From assembly GCA_023896275.1 (NCBI GenBank), contig MLDA01000007.1:62001-126000 (forward strand): 64,000 bases of DNA, in the 5' to 3' direction. The notes under the pieces are model-generated. The model was not told the origin of the DNA. It worked only from the letters and a program-made list of their open reading frames with translations, and did not search any database. Shown in pieces: positions 1-8,915 of the stretch. The stretch is from Kocuria rosea subsp. polaris. Its GTDB lineage: Bacteria > Actinomycetota > Actinomycetes > Actinomycetales > Micrococcaceae. Every line of letters starts with the position of its first letter. The stretch's first letter is position 1. Made by a program: the position numbers and the translations under genes.

Positions 1-900
1 GACGGTTCCATCACCGTCGACGAGGAGAACAGCACGATCCAGGCCAACGGCACCCTGATCAAGGTCATCTACTCGTCCGACCCGGCTGCGGTGGACTACA
101 CCGAGCACGGCATCAACGATGCGATCGTCGTCGATAACACGGGGCGCTGGCGCGACCGCGAGGGGCTCGAGCAGCACCTGCAGGCCAAGGGTGTCTCCCG
201 CGTCCTGCTCACGGCACCGGGCAAGGGCGACGTGAAGAACATCGTGCACGGCATCAACCACGGCGACATCGTCGAGACCGACACGATCGTCTCGGCCGCG
301 TCGTGCACCACCAACGCCATCACCCCCGTCCTGAAGGCGCTCAACGACGAGTACGGCGTCGTTCACGGCCACGTTGAGACTGTGCACTCCTTCACGAACG
401 ACCAGAACCTGATCGACAACTTCCACAACGGTGACCGCCGCGGCCGCTCGGCGGCGCTGAACATGGTCATCACGGAGACCGGCGCGGCCAAGGCCGTGGC
501 CAAGGCGCTGCCGGAGTTCGCCGGAAAGCTCACGGGCAACGCGATCCGCGTTCCCACCCCGGACGTCTCCATGGCCATCCTCAACCTCAACCTGGAGCGC
601 GAGGCCACCAAGGAGGACGTCAACACCTACCTGCGGCAGACGTCCCTGAACAGCCCGCTGCACAAGCAGATCGACTACATCGACTCGCCGGAGGTCGTCT
701 CGACGGACTTCATCGGTTCCCGCCGCGCCGGCATCGTCGACGGTCTCGCCACGATCGCCAACGGCAAGAACGCCGTCGTCTACGTCTGGTACGACAACGA
801 GTTCGGCTATTCCTGCCAGGTCATCCGCGTGCTCGAAGAGCTCGCGGGCACGCACCCGAAGGCCTTCCCGGTCCTCGAATCCGAGCTGGCGACCGCCTAG
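1..900 (+). CDS. gap: Glyceraldehyde-3-phosphate dehydrogenase, 3' part
   Basis: Oxidises glyceraldehyde-3-phosphate to 1,3-bisphosphoglycerate in glycolysis, with NAD. The frame is open from base 1, so the 5' end lies outside the window; a GTG at 91 is internal and not the start. The visible 299 residues include the catalytic cysteine in SCTTNA (codon 304-306) and the downstream VHSFTND stretch that carries the usual catalytic histidine. The text around VDNTGRWRDREGLEQHL is what I associate with the long (about 480-residue) bacterial Gap form rather than the standard 335-residue GapA; this is family recall, since the N-terminal extension is not visible. It is convergent with def across a hairpin terminator. 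Confidence 0.93.
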   Translation, partial: DGSITVDEENSTIQANGTLIKVIYSSDPAAVDYTEHGINDAIVVDNTGRWRDREGLEQHLQAKGVSRVLLTAPGKGDVKNIVHGINHGDIVETDTIVSAASCTTNAITPVLKALNDEYGVVHGHVETVHSFTNDQNLIDNFHNGDRRGRSAALNMVITETGAAKAVAKALPEFAGKLTGNAIRVPTPDVSMAILNLNLEREATKEDVNTYLRQTSLNSPLHKQIDYIDSPEVVSTDFIGSRRAGIVDGLATIANGKNAVVYVWYDNEFGYSCQVIRVLEELAGTHPKAFPVLESELATA

Positions 901-925
901 GGCCTCCGCGGCCCGCCGCAACACG

Positions 926-963
926 ACGACGCCGTCGCCCACTTCGGTGGGCGACGGCGTCGT
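926..963. terminator. Bidirectional hairpin between gap and def
   Basis: A 16-base inverted repeat (926-941 and 948-963) closed by a CTTCGG loop lies 26 bases after the gap stop and 38 bases from the def stop. No T-run follows on either side. Its place between convergent genes fits a shared terminator. Confidence 0.7.
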
Positions 964-1000
964 TGCGTTCGGGGGAGGGCGGCCGTGACGGGCCCGTGGC

Positions 1001-1573
1001 TCAGTGGCCGAAGGGGTCGGGGTCGACGCCGGGTAGCCAGGAATTGCCCGCGACTCCCCAGTCGAGCTGCTTCTTGGCCTTCTTCCAGCGGCGGCCCCAC
1101 TTGTCGTTGAGGCGATCGACGTAGAGGTAGCCGTCGAGGTGGTCGTACTCGTGCTGCATGACGCGGGCGAACCAGCCGGTGGCCTCGAACGAGATCGGCT
1201 CACCGTCACCGTCGAAGCCCTCCACGCGCGCGTACTCCGCGCGCTTGAGCGGGAAGGAGAGGCCCGGGGCGGACAGGCAGCCCTCCACCTCCTCGTCGGG
1301 GTCGGGCTGAGCGCCGGAGACCTTGGAGAGGGTCAGGCGGGGGTTCACGACGACGCCGCGCGCCGGCACGCCATCCTCGTTGGCAAACTCGTAGGTGAAG
1401 AGCCGCAGGCCGATGCCGATCTGCGGGGCGGCGAGGCCGACCCCGTTCGCCTCGTCCTGGGTATCGAACATGTCCTGGATGAGCGCGCGCAGCTCGTCGT
1501 CGAACTCGACGACCTCCTGGGCGCGGTGGTGCAGGACGTCCTCGCCGTAGATCACGATCGGTCGAACAGCCAT
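1001..1573 (-). CDS. def: Peptide deformylase
   Basis: Removes the formyl group from the N-terminal methionine of new proteins, in the cytoplasm. The 190-residue protein shows all three family motifs: GVGLAAPQIG (residues 44-53), EGCLS with metal ligand Cys99, and HEYDH with metal ligands His141 and His145 and catalytic Glu142. The ATG at 1573 follows a strong GAGGAGGAAG ribosome binding site. A C-terminal tail rich in basic and aromatic residues follows the catalytic motif, as in other actinobacterial deformylases. The T-run of the tRNA-His terminator lies only about 20 bases before the start, so expression must come from read-through or from a promoter inside or near the tRNA gene. Confidence 0.96.
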   Translation of the reverse strand: MAVRPIVIYGEDVLHHRAQEVVEFDDELRALIQDMFDTQDEANGVGLAAPQIGIGLRLFTYEFANEDGVPARGVVVNPRLTLSKVSGAQPDPDEEVEGCLSAPGLSFPLKRAEYARVEGFDGDGEPISFEATGWFARVMQHEYDHLDGYLYVDRLNDKWGRRWKKAKKQLDWGVAGNSWLPGVDPDPFGH

Positions 1574-1593
1574 GAACTTCCTCCTCGGCGGGC

Positions 1594-1630
1594 AAAAAAC
1601 AAGCCGCCCCGGTCAGGACCGGGGCGGCTT
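1594..1630 (-). terminator. Terminator of tRNA-His
   Basis: A perfect 12-base stem (1601-1612 with 1619-1630, loop 1613-1618) is followed on the minus strand by six T (A-run at 1594-1599). This is a classic intrinsic terminator for the minus-strand tRNA gene just upstream. Confidence 0.85.
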
Positions 1631-1634
1631 CTTC

Positions 1635-1710
1635 GGGGTGAGTAACGGGGCTTGAACCCGCGACCTTCTGGACCACAACCAGACGCTCTGCCGACTGAGC
1701 TATACCCACC
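1635..1710 (-). tRNA. tRNA-His (GTG anticodon)
   Basis: The minus strand folds as a full cloverleaf with anticodon loop TTGTGGT, giving anticodon GTG for histidine codons. The 5' end carries the extra G(-1) at 1710, which faces C73 at 1637, the identity mark of tRNA-His. The CCA end is not encoded (CCG follows). Confidence 0.95.
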
Positions 1711-1873
1711 ATCGCGGCGCCGGGCACATCATTCGCAGCTGAACGCTACGCCTGAGATGCCGGGTCGCTATGCGCGTCTGACACGAGGTTTTCGCCTCCT
1801 GCCGTCCGGGCAACGCACACTATCTTACACACATTCATGCCCGATTGCCCTAATCGAGAATGCGTGCCGTGCA

Positions 1874-2512
1874 TCACACCGCCGGTGGGGTGGCGTCGGA
1901 TGCGTCGTTCTCGGCGACAACCGCCCGGGCGATCTTCTGGGCCGTCTTGCTGTCGGGCCCCGGCGCGGGCACCATGACGGCCTGCCGGTAGTAACGCAGC
2001 TCTTGGATCGAGTCGCGAATGTCGCCGAGGGCGCGGTGGCCGCCGGTCTTGGCGGGGGACTGGAAGAAGGCCTTCGGGTACCAGCGGCGCGCGAGTTCCT
2101 TGATCGTGGAAACGTCGATGATCCGGTAGTGAAGGTGTTCGATAACTTCCGGCATGTCCCGCGCGAGGAAGTTGCGGTCCGTGCCGACGGTGTTTCCGGC
2201 CAGCTGGGCCTTGTTCGGCTCCGGGACCCACTTGCGGATGTAATCCATGACGCGCCCCGTCGCCTCCTGCATCGAGACGCCGTCGGCGAGGACGTCGATC
2301 AGTCCGGAATCGGTATGCATCTTGCGGACGAAGTCGTTCATCTGGGCGAGCGCCTCGTCCGAGGGCTTGATGACGACGTCGACCCCGTCGCCGAGGACGT
2401 TCAATTCAGGATCGGTTACGAGCACGGCGACCTCGACGAGCGCGTCGGCTCCGAGGTCGAGACCCGTCATTTCGCAGTCGATCCACACGATGTTTTCTGC
2501 AGAAATAGGCAC
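1874..2512 (-). CDS. orn: Oligoribonuclease
   Basis: A 3'-5' exonuclease that finishes RNA decay by cutting di- to pentanucleotides to mononucleotides, including pGpG from cyclic-di-GMP turnover. The 212-residue protein is a DEDDh exonuclease: Asp12 and Glu14 in WIDCEMTGLD, Asp112 in GTDRNF, His159 in GGHRALGD and Asp164. The C-terminal 30 residues (Ala, Pro, Asp rich) extend a little past the usual E. coli length of about 181. It lies 23 bases downstream of the small membrane protein gene on the same strand and may be co-transcribed with it. Confidence 0.95.
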   Translation of the reverse strand: MPISAENIVWIDCEMTGLDLGADALVEVAVLVTDPELNVLGDGVDVVIKPSDEALAQMNDFVRKMHTDSGLIDVLADGVSMQEATGRVMDYIRKWVPEPNKAQLAGNTVGTDRNFLARDMPEVIEHLHYRIIDVSTIKELARRWYPKAFFQSPAKTGGHRALGDIRDSIQELRYYRQAVMVPAPGPDSKTAQKIARAVVAENDASDATPPAV

Positions 2513-2535
2513 GGACCCAATCTACCCGCAGTGCG

Positions 2536-2769
2536 CTAGTCGCCGCTCGCCCGCCGGGCGAAGCGCAACGAGACGAGCCAAAGCAGCGTGAAGGCGACGG
2601 CCGTCGTCGTACCCGCTGCCAGGGAGGCCCCGAGGGACAGGCCGAGGCGCGGACCCGCGAGAGCGACGACGACGGCGGCGAAGAGACCCCAGCCCAGGAC
2701 GGCGTGCACACCGGAGGGGGCGGGCGGACGGTGGGCACCGTCCGGGGTGCTGGCTGCGTGACGACCCAT
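2536..2769 (-). CDS. Small two-helix membrane protein, unknown
   Basis: A 77-residue protein with a short polar Pro/Ala-rich N-terminus and two hydrophobic segments (about residues 23-41 and 46-67) ending in a basic tail, so a small inner-membrane protein with both ends probably cytoplasmic. I do not recognise a named family. It is directly upstream of orn on the same strand. Codon use is like its neighbours and the frame is the only long one with a hydrophobic profile here, which supports a real gene. Confidence 0.65.
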   Translation of the reverse strand: MGRHAASTPDGAHRPPAPSGVHAVLGWGLFAAVVVALAGPRLGLSLGASLAAGTTTAVAFTLLWLVSLRFARRASGD

Positions 2770-2971
2770 GACGCTCCTGACTGGCGATAACCGGATGTCG
2801 CAAGCATAGGTCGGCCGGGCGTCCGACGTGACGAACGCGTCGGGCGCGGCGTGTGGCTCTTCGCCTCACGGCGAGGCTCAAATGTTAGGATCTGGGGCAT
2901 TGACTAACCCCGCGTGAGTCTCAAATCGCGCGGCTGGTAGTCCCGTCCCGACCCGACTCGAAGGAACGTGC

Positions 2972-4501
2972 GTGAACGTGACCGAACCCGGTACTGCGGA
3001 TCTGACCGCGGCGCCCAAGGTGAACCGCACGTTGGTCGAGGGGAGCATCGGCGCGTTGCTGATCGTCCTCGGCTCGCTCGGCATCGGCTGGCTCGCAAGC
3101 ATCTCGCCGCTTCACCGCGTGGAGTTCATGATTCTCCTGCGTACCGAGACGTGGGGCGTGATCGCCTCGACGTCGGCGATGACGATCGGCTGCTGGATCA
3201 TGTTCCGGGCCTGGCTACGGCTCGGGCAGAAGCTGCGCGGCTGGCCCGAGGGCTCGCTGGCCATCGTGCGCCGCGCGTGCTGGGCGTGGGGGCTGCCGCT
3301 GCTCGCGTGCGTGCCTATCTTCAGCCGCGACGTGTACGCCTACATTGGCCAGGGCCGGTTGGTCGCCGCCGGCCACGACCCGTACCAGCAGGGCATCTCG
3401 ACGATATCGAACTGGTTCCAGCTCGGCACCGACACGATGTGGTCGGAGTCGACGACGCCGTACGGTCCGCTGTTCCTGAACGTTGAGCACGTGGTGATGA
3501 TGATCGCGGGGGAGAACCCCGATCTCGCGGTCTTCCTGTTCCGCCTGGTGGCGTTCGCCGGCGTCGTGCTCTGCATGGTCTACACACCCAAGCTCGCGGC
3601 GCTGCACGGCGTCTCCGGGGCGAAAGCCACGTGGATCACCGTCGCCAACCCGCTCTTTCTGGTGTCGTTCGTCGCGAGCGCCCACAACGACGCCCTCATG
3701 GTGGGCCTGGCCGTCGCCGGCACCTACTACGCGGCGACTGGCCGCGGCATTCGCGGCGTGCTACTGGTCACGGCCTCCATCGGGATCAAGCCGATCACGA
3801 TGGTCCTGCTGCCGTTCATCGGTTTGCTGTGGGCCGGGCGTGGCGCGTCATGGCCGAGGCGGTTCCTTTACTGGGTCTACACTGCCAGCATCGGGCTCGG
3901 CCTGATGGTCGTCATCGGCTACGTCAACGGCTACGGCCTGGGCTGGCTGACCGTGATGCTCACGACCGGCACGGGCTACAGTGTCTACTCGCCGATCGGC
4001 ATTCTCATCAACTTCCTGAACGGGTCGCTGGGCACGCTCGGGCTCGACAGCGCGTGGGTGCTCCCGACGCTGAAGCTCATCGGCCGGCTCGCCTCCGTCG
4101 CTATCGTGCTGCTGCTGATGTTCAAGGGCAGCCACGGGCACATCGTGCAGCGGATGGTTCTTGCGTTCACCGCGTTGGTCGTCCTCTCGCCGGTCATCCA
4201 CCCCTGGTACCTGCTGTGGCTGCTGCCCTTCTTCGCGGCCTCCGGGATCCGCGACGATTGGCAGATCATCTGGGTCTACTTCACCGTCGCGTTCTTCATC
4301 GCTTACGGTGTCGCTGATCAGCTCTTCGTCTGGCAGTTCATGAGCGAGGTCAAGCCGTTGCTGCAGCAGCTCGCGACGCTCATCTCGTGGGCCGCCATGG
4401 TCTACCTCGCCTTCTTCGACCCGAAAACGAGGTTGATCTTCGTCGAGTTCCGCCAGTCCTTGCGTCTGCCGCACCGCCTCCGCTTCCGGAAGGCGGGCTA
4501 G
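2972..4501 (+). CDS. Polyprenol-phosphomannose-dependent alpha-1,6-mannosyltransferase, MptB-like (copy 1)
   Basis: A multi-spanning GT-C glycosyltransferase, 509 residues with about a dozen hydrophobic segments. MptB-type enzymes take mannose from polyprenyl-phosphomannose on the outer face of the membrane and extend alpha-1,6-mannan chains of lipomannan or related lipoglycans. The family motif SRDVYAYIGQGRL (about 118-130) with Asp120 in the first outer loop is the expected acidic catalytic site of GT-C enzymes; HPWYLLWLLP near residue 415 is also typical. The GTG start at 2972 is preceded by AAGGAAC. One base separates its stop from the start of a paralogue, so the two are translated from one message. 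The exact product in this organism is inferred. Confidence 0.82.
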   Translation: MNVTEPGTADLTAAPKVNRTLVEGSIGALLIVLGSLGIGWLASISPLHRVEFMILLRTETWGVIASTSAMTIGCWIMFRAWLRLGQKLRGWPEGSLAIVRRACWAWGLPLLACVPIFSRDVYAYIGQGRLVAAGHDPYQQGISTISNWFQLGTDTMWSESTTPYGPLFLNVEHVVMMIAGENPDLAVFLFRLVAFAGVVLCMVYTPKLAALHGVSGAKATWITVANPLFLVSFVASAHNDALMVGLAVAGTYYAATGRGIRGVLLVTASIGIKPITMVLLPFIGLLWAGRGASWPRRFLYWVYTASIGLGLMVVIGYVNGYGLGWLTVMLTTGTGYSVYSPIGILINFLNGSLGTLGLDSAWVLPTLKLIGRLASVAIVLLLMFKGSHGHIVQRMVLAFTALVVLSPVIHPWYLLWLLPFFAASGIRDDWQIIWVYFTVAFFIAYGVADQLFVWQFMSEVKPLLQQLATLISWAAMVYLAFFDPKTRLIFVEFRQSLRLPHRLRFRKAG

Positions 4502-4502
4502 C

Positions 4503-6149
4503 GTGCCCCGTCCGCCCGCAGCCACGGAGCCGTCACAGCCGTTCCAGCCGCCCCAACTTCCGTTCCCGGGGCTGACCGGCGGGCTTGAAGCACTACGACG
4601 GCGGCTCTCCCGCCTGCCGATCTTGCGCCACCTCACCGGCGGCCCGGAGGCCGACGTGCACGTGGTCCTGGCTCAGGGCCTCCTGGCGAGCTTCATGATC
4701 CTCATCGGGTCGTGGGGAGTCGGGTGGCTCGCGACGAGCCAGGAGTCGGTCTTCGCGCGGGCAACCACGCTCAACATGCTGCGGGCGGAGACATGGGTCG
4801 TTCTCACGTGCTCGCTGCTGCTGGCCCTCGGGTCGATGCTGCTGTGCCGCGCTTGGCTGCGCCTGGGGCAGCGGATCATGGCCGGGCAGGCGGGCATGAT
4901 CGCCGTGCGTCGCGCAGTGCTTTCGTGGTCCGCGCCGATGCTGGCGAGCTTCCCGATCTACAGCCGGGACGTCTACTCGTACCTCGCCCAGGGTCGGCTC
5001 ATGCAGCAGGGGATGAACCCGTACGAGAACTGGGTCTCGCAGCTTCCCGGCTGGTACGCCGAGGGCGCGGACAGCCTCTGGGCCGAGTCCCCGTCGCCGT
5101 ACGGCCCGTTGTTCTTGCTCTTCGCCCGCGGGACCTACTTCATCACCGGGGGCGTGCCCGAATTCGGGGTGCTCTTCTTCCGCGTTCTGGCGGTCGCCGG
5201 CGTCCTCGCGTGCCTTTACGCACTTCCCCGGCTCGCCCGTGTGCACGGCACAGACCCCGGATGGGCCGCGTGGGTATGCATTGCGAACCCGTTCTTCCTG
5301 GTCACGATGGTCGCCGGCGTCCACAACGACGCCGTCATGGTCGGCGGGCTGCTGCTCGGTTTCCTCTGCGTCGCCCGCGGCCAGCGCGTGCTCGGTGTCG
5401 TCTGGGTCTCGGTCGCGATCGCGGTCAAGCCCATCGTCGTCCTGGCCCTGCCCTTCGTCGGGCTCGCCATGCTCCGCGCCCGCAATGACCGTGAGTCGGC
5501 AGCGGTCACGCTGCGCCAAAAGATGGGTGTCTGGATCCTCACGGGCTCCGTCGCCTTCGTGGCGCTCGCTCTGGTCGGCGCCGTGACCGGGCTCTGGTTC
5601 GGATGGATCACCGCCATGGCGACCGCCGGTTCGGCTGCCTTCCCTTACGCGCCGATCGGGCTGCTCGGGTTGCTGATCGGCTGGATCGCCTCACTCTTCG
5701 GTGCCGACACCATGACCGTGGCCAACGGGGTCTTCGCCTTCTTCAGGTACCTCGCCGTGGCGCTCGCGTTCTGGTGGGCGTTCCGTCGGCCCGCCCATCA
5801 GGCATTGCTCTCGTGCGGGCTCGCGCTGACGGCCGCCGTCGTACTCGCCCCCGTGATCCAGCCGTGGTACCTGCTCTGGCTCGCGCCGCTCTTTGCGGCG
5901 TACCACCAGTACGGGGGACACATCGCGCGGATCTGGTACGCGGTGAGCATGGTGCTGGTCCTGCTTGTCGTCATCGAACAGGTGAGTGTCGCCCAGTGGA
6001 TCGACCAGCTGTTCGTGCAGCTCATCGCTGCGCTCGGCGGCGTCGTCTACCTGGCCTACATCATGTTGATCGATCCGAAGACGGCACGGCTCTTCACACC
6101 CTTGAACAAGGCCATCGTGCGGCGCCGGGCGGGCGGACGAAAGTCCTGA
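4503..6149 (+). CDS. Polyprenol-phosphomannose-dependent alpha-1,6-mannosyltransferase, MptB-like (copy 2)
   Basis: Second GT-C mannosyltransferase, 548 residues, clearly related along its length to the gene before it: SRDVYSYLAQGRL (about 154-166, Asp156) matches the copy 1 motif, and TPYGPLFL/SPYGPLFL and IQPWYLLWLAP repeat in the same order. It has an extra Pro/Gln-rich cytoplasmic N-terminus of about 50 residues that copy 1 lacks. The GTG at 4503 follows the previous stop by one base and has no clear Shine-Dalgarno site, so translation is probably coupled; a later start is possible. The tandem pair suggests two linked steps or chain-length roles in making one lipoglycan. Confidence 0.8.
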   Translation: MPRPPAATEPSQPFQPPQLPFPGLTGGLEALRRRLSRLPILRHLTGGPEADVHVVLAQGLLASFMILIGSWGVGWLATSQESVFARATTLNMLRAETWVVLTCSLLLALGSMLLCRAWLRLGQRIMAGQAGMIAVRRAVLSWSAPMLASFPIYSRDVYSYLAQGRLMQQGMNPYENWVSQLPGWYAEGADSLWAESPSPYGPLFLLFARGTYFITGGVPEFGVLFFRVLAVAGVLACLYALPRLARVHGTDPGWAAWVCIANPFFLVTMVAGVHNDAVMVGGLLLGFLCVARGQRVLGVVWVSVAIAVKPIVVLALPFVGLAMLRARNDRESAAVTLRQKMGVWILTGSVAFVALALVGAVTGLWFGWITAMATAGSAAFPYAPIGLLGLLIGWIASLFGADTMTVANGVFAFFRYLAVALAFWWAFRRPAHQALLSCGLALTAAVVLAPVIQPWYLLWLAPLFAAYHQYGGHIARIWYAVSMVLVLLVVIEQVSVAQWIDQLFVQLIAALGGVVYLAYIMLIDPKTARLFTPLNKAIVRRRAGGRKS

Positions 6150-6153
6150 AAAC

Positions 6154-6194
6154 ACGTCGGGCCGCCCCCGCTGGAAGCTGGGGCGGCCCGACGT
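6154..6194. terminator. Bidirectional terminator
   Basis: A perfect 15-base stem (6154-6168 with 6180-6194, 11-base loop) sits between convergent genes. T-rich sequence follows on the plus strand (CTTTGTTTTA) and AAAA precedes it, giving TTTT on the minus strand, so it can work both ways. Confidence 0.85.
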
Positions 6195-6212
6195 ATTGGT
6201 CACGTCTTTGTT

Positions 6213-6842
6213 TTAGCGCGGGAGTGCGATTCCGGTCCGGGCCATCGAGTCCTGGTACGCATTGCGGATCTCTTCGAGATTGGCGTGCTGACGCTCGGGC
6301 GCGCCGGCGAAAGCTCGCCCGCCGAACGACTTGACCTTGTAGACCTTGAAGCCGCGGCGCCAGAGCAGCGGGTTCTCGGTCTTCAGGAGCTGGTCGGCGA
6401 GACGGTGGGCCTCCGTGCCGTGGGCGACGATGACCGACGCCCGCTCGACAACCTTGAGCATCCGCAGCAACGGCTTGAGACCGTCACGGATCTGCGGCGG
6501 CTGAAGACGGCCGTTCGGCTCGTTCGGGGTGTGCCACGGGTGGACGTTCCACGGCATGACGTACTCGGGGCGAAGGCCCAGCTGCCACTGCAGGCCGAGC
6601 TGGCGGGTGATGGCTTCCGAGTCGCCGGCCGTGATGAAACCGGACGCGTCGGCCACGCCGACATTCGAGTAGAGAGAGACGATCTTCGCCTGGTCCGCAT
6701 CGTGCACGGGATCCACATAGCTGACGGAGAAGCCCGGCCGAAGCGCTGCCGTCTCATCGAGAATGCGGTTGACGGGAGCGATGTGCTCCTCGTAACGACG
6801 GTCCCACAACGTAGTCGATGGTTCTGAGGCAACAGCTGTCAT
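6213..6842 (-). CDS. Uracil-DNA-glycosylase-like protein
   Basis: A 209-residue soluble protein. I place it tentatively in the uracil-DNA glycosylase superfamily because the middle part (VMPWNVHPWH, then an IRDGLKPLLRML helix, then VIVAHGTEAHRL) resembles the small actinobacterial UDG-like proteins; the classic GQDPY motif is not obvious, so activity is uncertain. The start at ATG 6842 is preferred over GTG 6887 because AAGGAG lies 12 bases before it. It has its own upstream gap from the MFS gene and shares the bidirectional terminator with the mannosyltransferase pair. It could also be a non-enzymatic member of the fold. Confidence 0.55.
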   Translation of the reverse strand: MTAVASEPSTTLWDRRYEEHIAPVNRILDETAALRPGFSVSYVDPVHDADQAKIVSLYSNVGVADASGFITAGDSEAITRQLGLQWQLGLRPEYVMPWNVHPWHTPNEPNGRLQPPQIRDGLKPLLRMLKVVERASVIVAHGTEAHRLADQLLKTENPLLWRRGFKVYKVKSFGGRAFAGAPERQHANLEEIRNAYQDSMARTGIALPR

Positions 6843-7084
6843 GAAGGGGCGACACTCCTTGGCGATTTTTGGGCGCGTTGACTGCACGCTGAACGGTGGC
6901 GTTGAAACTGTAGGAGGGCTCCAGCGGCGACTTGCGGTGTCGGCCGGAGGCCATCAGAGCGCGGCATATCGCCGCGGGACCTTCTAAGGTTACCAATGTG
7001 TGAACGGAAATTGGACGCTACGACGAAATAGGTCGGTGAGAGACTTCCCACCCTGCCCCCGGTTGCCGCCGCGGGCCCCGCCGA

Positions 7085-8338
7085 CTAGGAGCCGGCGTGG
7101 TGCTTTCGGGCCGGGCGCGCCGCCCGCGGAATCGCCAGCAGGGAGAGCATCAGGAGGGCTGCGACAACGTACAACGCGTTGAGCACGCCCCAATGCTCGC
7201 CGAGGATTCCCAACGCCGGAGGGCCGACCAGGAACGCGAAGTATCCGCAGATGGCCACGGTGCTCACGCGCTCTGCGGCGTGGGTGGGGTGGTCGGCGGC
7301 TAGCGTGACACCGACCGGGAAACCGAGGGAACCGCCCAGCCCCCATAACAAGGCGCCAAGGACGACGAGCCAGATGGTGTCGGCCAGGATGAAGAGCAGC
7401 AGACCGGAGAGTCCTAGGAGGGCGAGCCCGATCAGGCTTGTGGCGCGCCCGAATCGGTCGATCAGCGGCCCTCCGAGCATGCGTCCGACGGTCATCGCCG
7501 TGACGAAGGCCCCGAAGACAAGCGCTCCGACCTCCTGGGGCAGGCCATGGCCGTCGACCGCGCCGAGCGCGATCCAGTCGTTCGCCGCACCCTCGGTGAG
7601 GGTCATGCCGACGACCAGGAGCCCGATGAACGCCAGCCGGGGGTCGCGCAGCAGGCGGAGTTGCTGGGCCAGGCGCTCTGGGCCGGCCTGCTTGGGGCGT
7701 GGCGCTTGATCGACCGCGGACAGGCGCGGAAGGAAGCGCACGGCGTAGAACGAAGCGAGCGCGACAATGGCGCCGACGGCGCCCAGATGAACCGAGACGG
7801 AGACTCCGGTGGCGGCAGCTCCGGCGCCCGCGAGGGCGCCGGCGATCGTGCCGAGGCTGAAGAAGGCGTGCAGCATCGGCATCAGTGTCTTGCGGATGCT
7901 GCGTTCGAGCTGAGCGCCCTCGACGTTCATGATCACGTCGGTGATGCTGAAGGCAAAGCTCTGGCCGACGAGGGCCGCCGTCGCGAGGGCGAACGTGCTG
8001 TGGCTCTCCGCGGCCAAGCCGAGGAGAGCGGTGGCAACAGCCATTCCCAGGAGGCCGTAGAGGATACCGCGCCGAGCTCCCAGGAGTCGTTGGAACCACG
8101 GGGCCAGTGACAGGCCAAAGATCGCGCCGGCGGCGCCGCCAAAAAGTAGCAGGCCGACGTCGGCGGTAGTGAGACCAAGGTTGTCGCGCACGGCCGGGAT
8201 GCGTGAGACCCAGGATGCTGTCGCGAAGCCGCAGAGAGCGAAGACAGCCAGGACGGCGTTGCGCCACGGGGTGGAACCCGCCGACTGAGGGCTTGGGGGT
8301 ACGGGGGAGGACGGTGCCGCGGTCGGAGACACAGTCAC
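7085..8338 (-). CDS. MFS transporter, YbjJ-like
   Basis: A 417-residue major facilitator with twelve hydrophobic segments after a Pro/Ser-rich cytoplasmic N-terminus. The opening SWVSRIPAVRDNLGL and the TDVIMNVEGAQLE stretch resemble the YbjJ/sugar-efflux-like MFS branch; the substrate cannot be told. I chose GTG 8338 because GGGAGG stands six bases before it; the longer frame back to 8398 adds 20 polar residues with no ribosome site. Nothing next to it suggests a pathway. Confidence 0.8.
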   Translation of the reverse strand: MTVSPTAAPSSPVPPSPQSAGSTPWRNAVLAVFALCGFATASWVSRIPAVRDNLGLTTADVGLLLFGGAAGAIFGLSLAPWFQRLLGARRGILYGLLGMAVATALLGLAAESHSTFALATAALVGQSFAFSITDVIMNVEGAQLERSIRKTLMPMLHAFFSLGTIAGALAGAGAAATGVSVSVHLGAVGAIVALASFYAVRFLPRLSAVDQAPRPKQAGPERLAQQLRLLRDPRLAFIGLLVVGMTLTEGAANDWIALGAVDGHGLPQEVGALVFGAFVTAMTVGRMLGGPLIDRFGRATSLIGLALLGLSGLLLFILADTIWLVVLGALLWGLGGSLGFPVGVTLAADHPTHAAERVSTVAICGYFAFLVGPPALGILGEHWGVLNALYVVAALLMLSLLAIPRAARPARKHHAGS

Positions 8339-8567
8339 CTCGTACCTCCCATCATGTTTGTTCTTCACTGTGCGGGCTGGGCTTACTTGTCCGGCCACCG
8401 GAAACTCTGTGCCAAGTAAGGATAACGCGCGGAACTGGGGAAAAATTGTGAGGAGACTGAGAGCAATTCTTCCCCAGTCGGCCGCCTATCCGGTGGTTAC
8501 TGGCCCGTGGAGCCTCGGCGTGGCTTGGCGAGCCCGGGTGAAGCGACATTATTGAATGGCGGCGGAA

Positions 8568-8744
8568 TTAATCCACGGTCGATTCAACGGGATTGCCAAC
8601 TCGGTGCGGCTCAGTCGGGTCCGCGTCCCTACTCGGCGGCTTCGGGCGCGGCAGCGTCTGGGTCGGAACGAAGAGATTCGCGACGAGGCCAGCGATGGCT
8701 GCGGCGGCGAGGAGGGCCGGCATGGCGACCCAGAGGAAGTTCAT
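8568..8744 (-). CDS. Small single-helix membrane peptide, unknown
   Basis: An open frame of 58 codons, ATG 8744 to TAA 8568. It encodes one clear hydrophobic helix (residues 3-26, rich in Ala and Leu) followed by a Pro-rich charged tail (TLPRPKPPSRDAD...). A GGGGG run lies about eight bases before the ATG. The composition of a single membrane anchor plus polar tail is unlikely by chance, but homology cannot be checked here and no partner gene is adjacent. Neighbouring stretches 8339-8567 and 8745-8915 show no other gene. Confidence 0.45.
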   Translation of the reverse strand: MNFLWVAMPALLAAAAIAGLVANLFVPTQTLPRPKPPSRDADPTEPHRVGNPVESTVD

Positions 8745-8915
8745 CGGTCAAGCCCCCAACGGATTGATAGATGCGTTGATCTTATACCGGGGCGTTCAAT
8801 GCTCGTGTCGGGGGTGGCCGAATGGCCACGAGAACATATTGGGCCAGCCCGTTCCGAGTTCGACTTGAGGTTTGGTGCTTTGCTGGGGGACGGGACGACG
8901 CCAACAACACAGGCA

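Noticed and set aside
8352-8555. 65-codon frames on both strands near 8.4 kb
   Set aside because: Both frames overlap each other, lack ribosome sites and have no family features.
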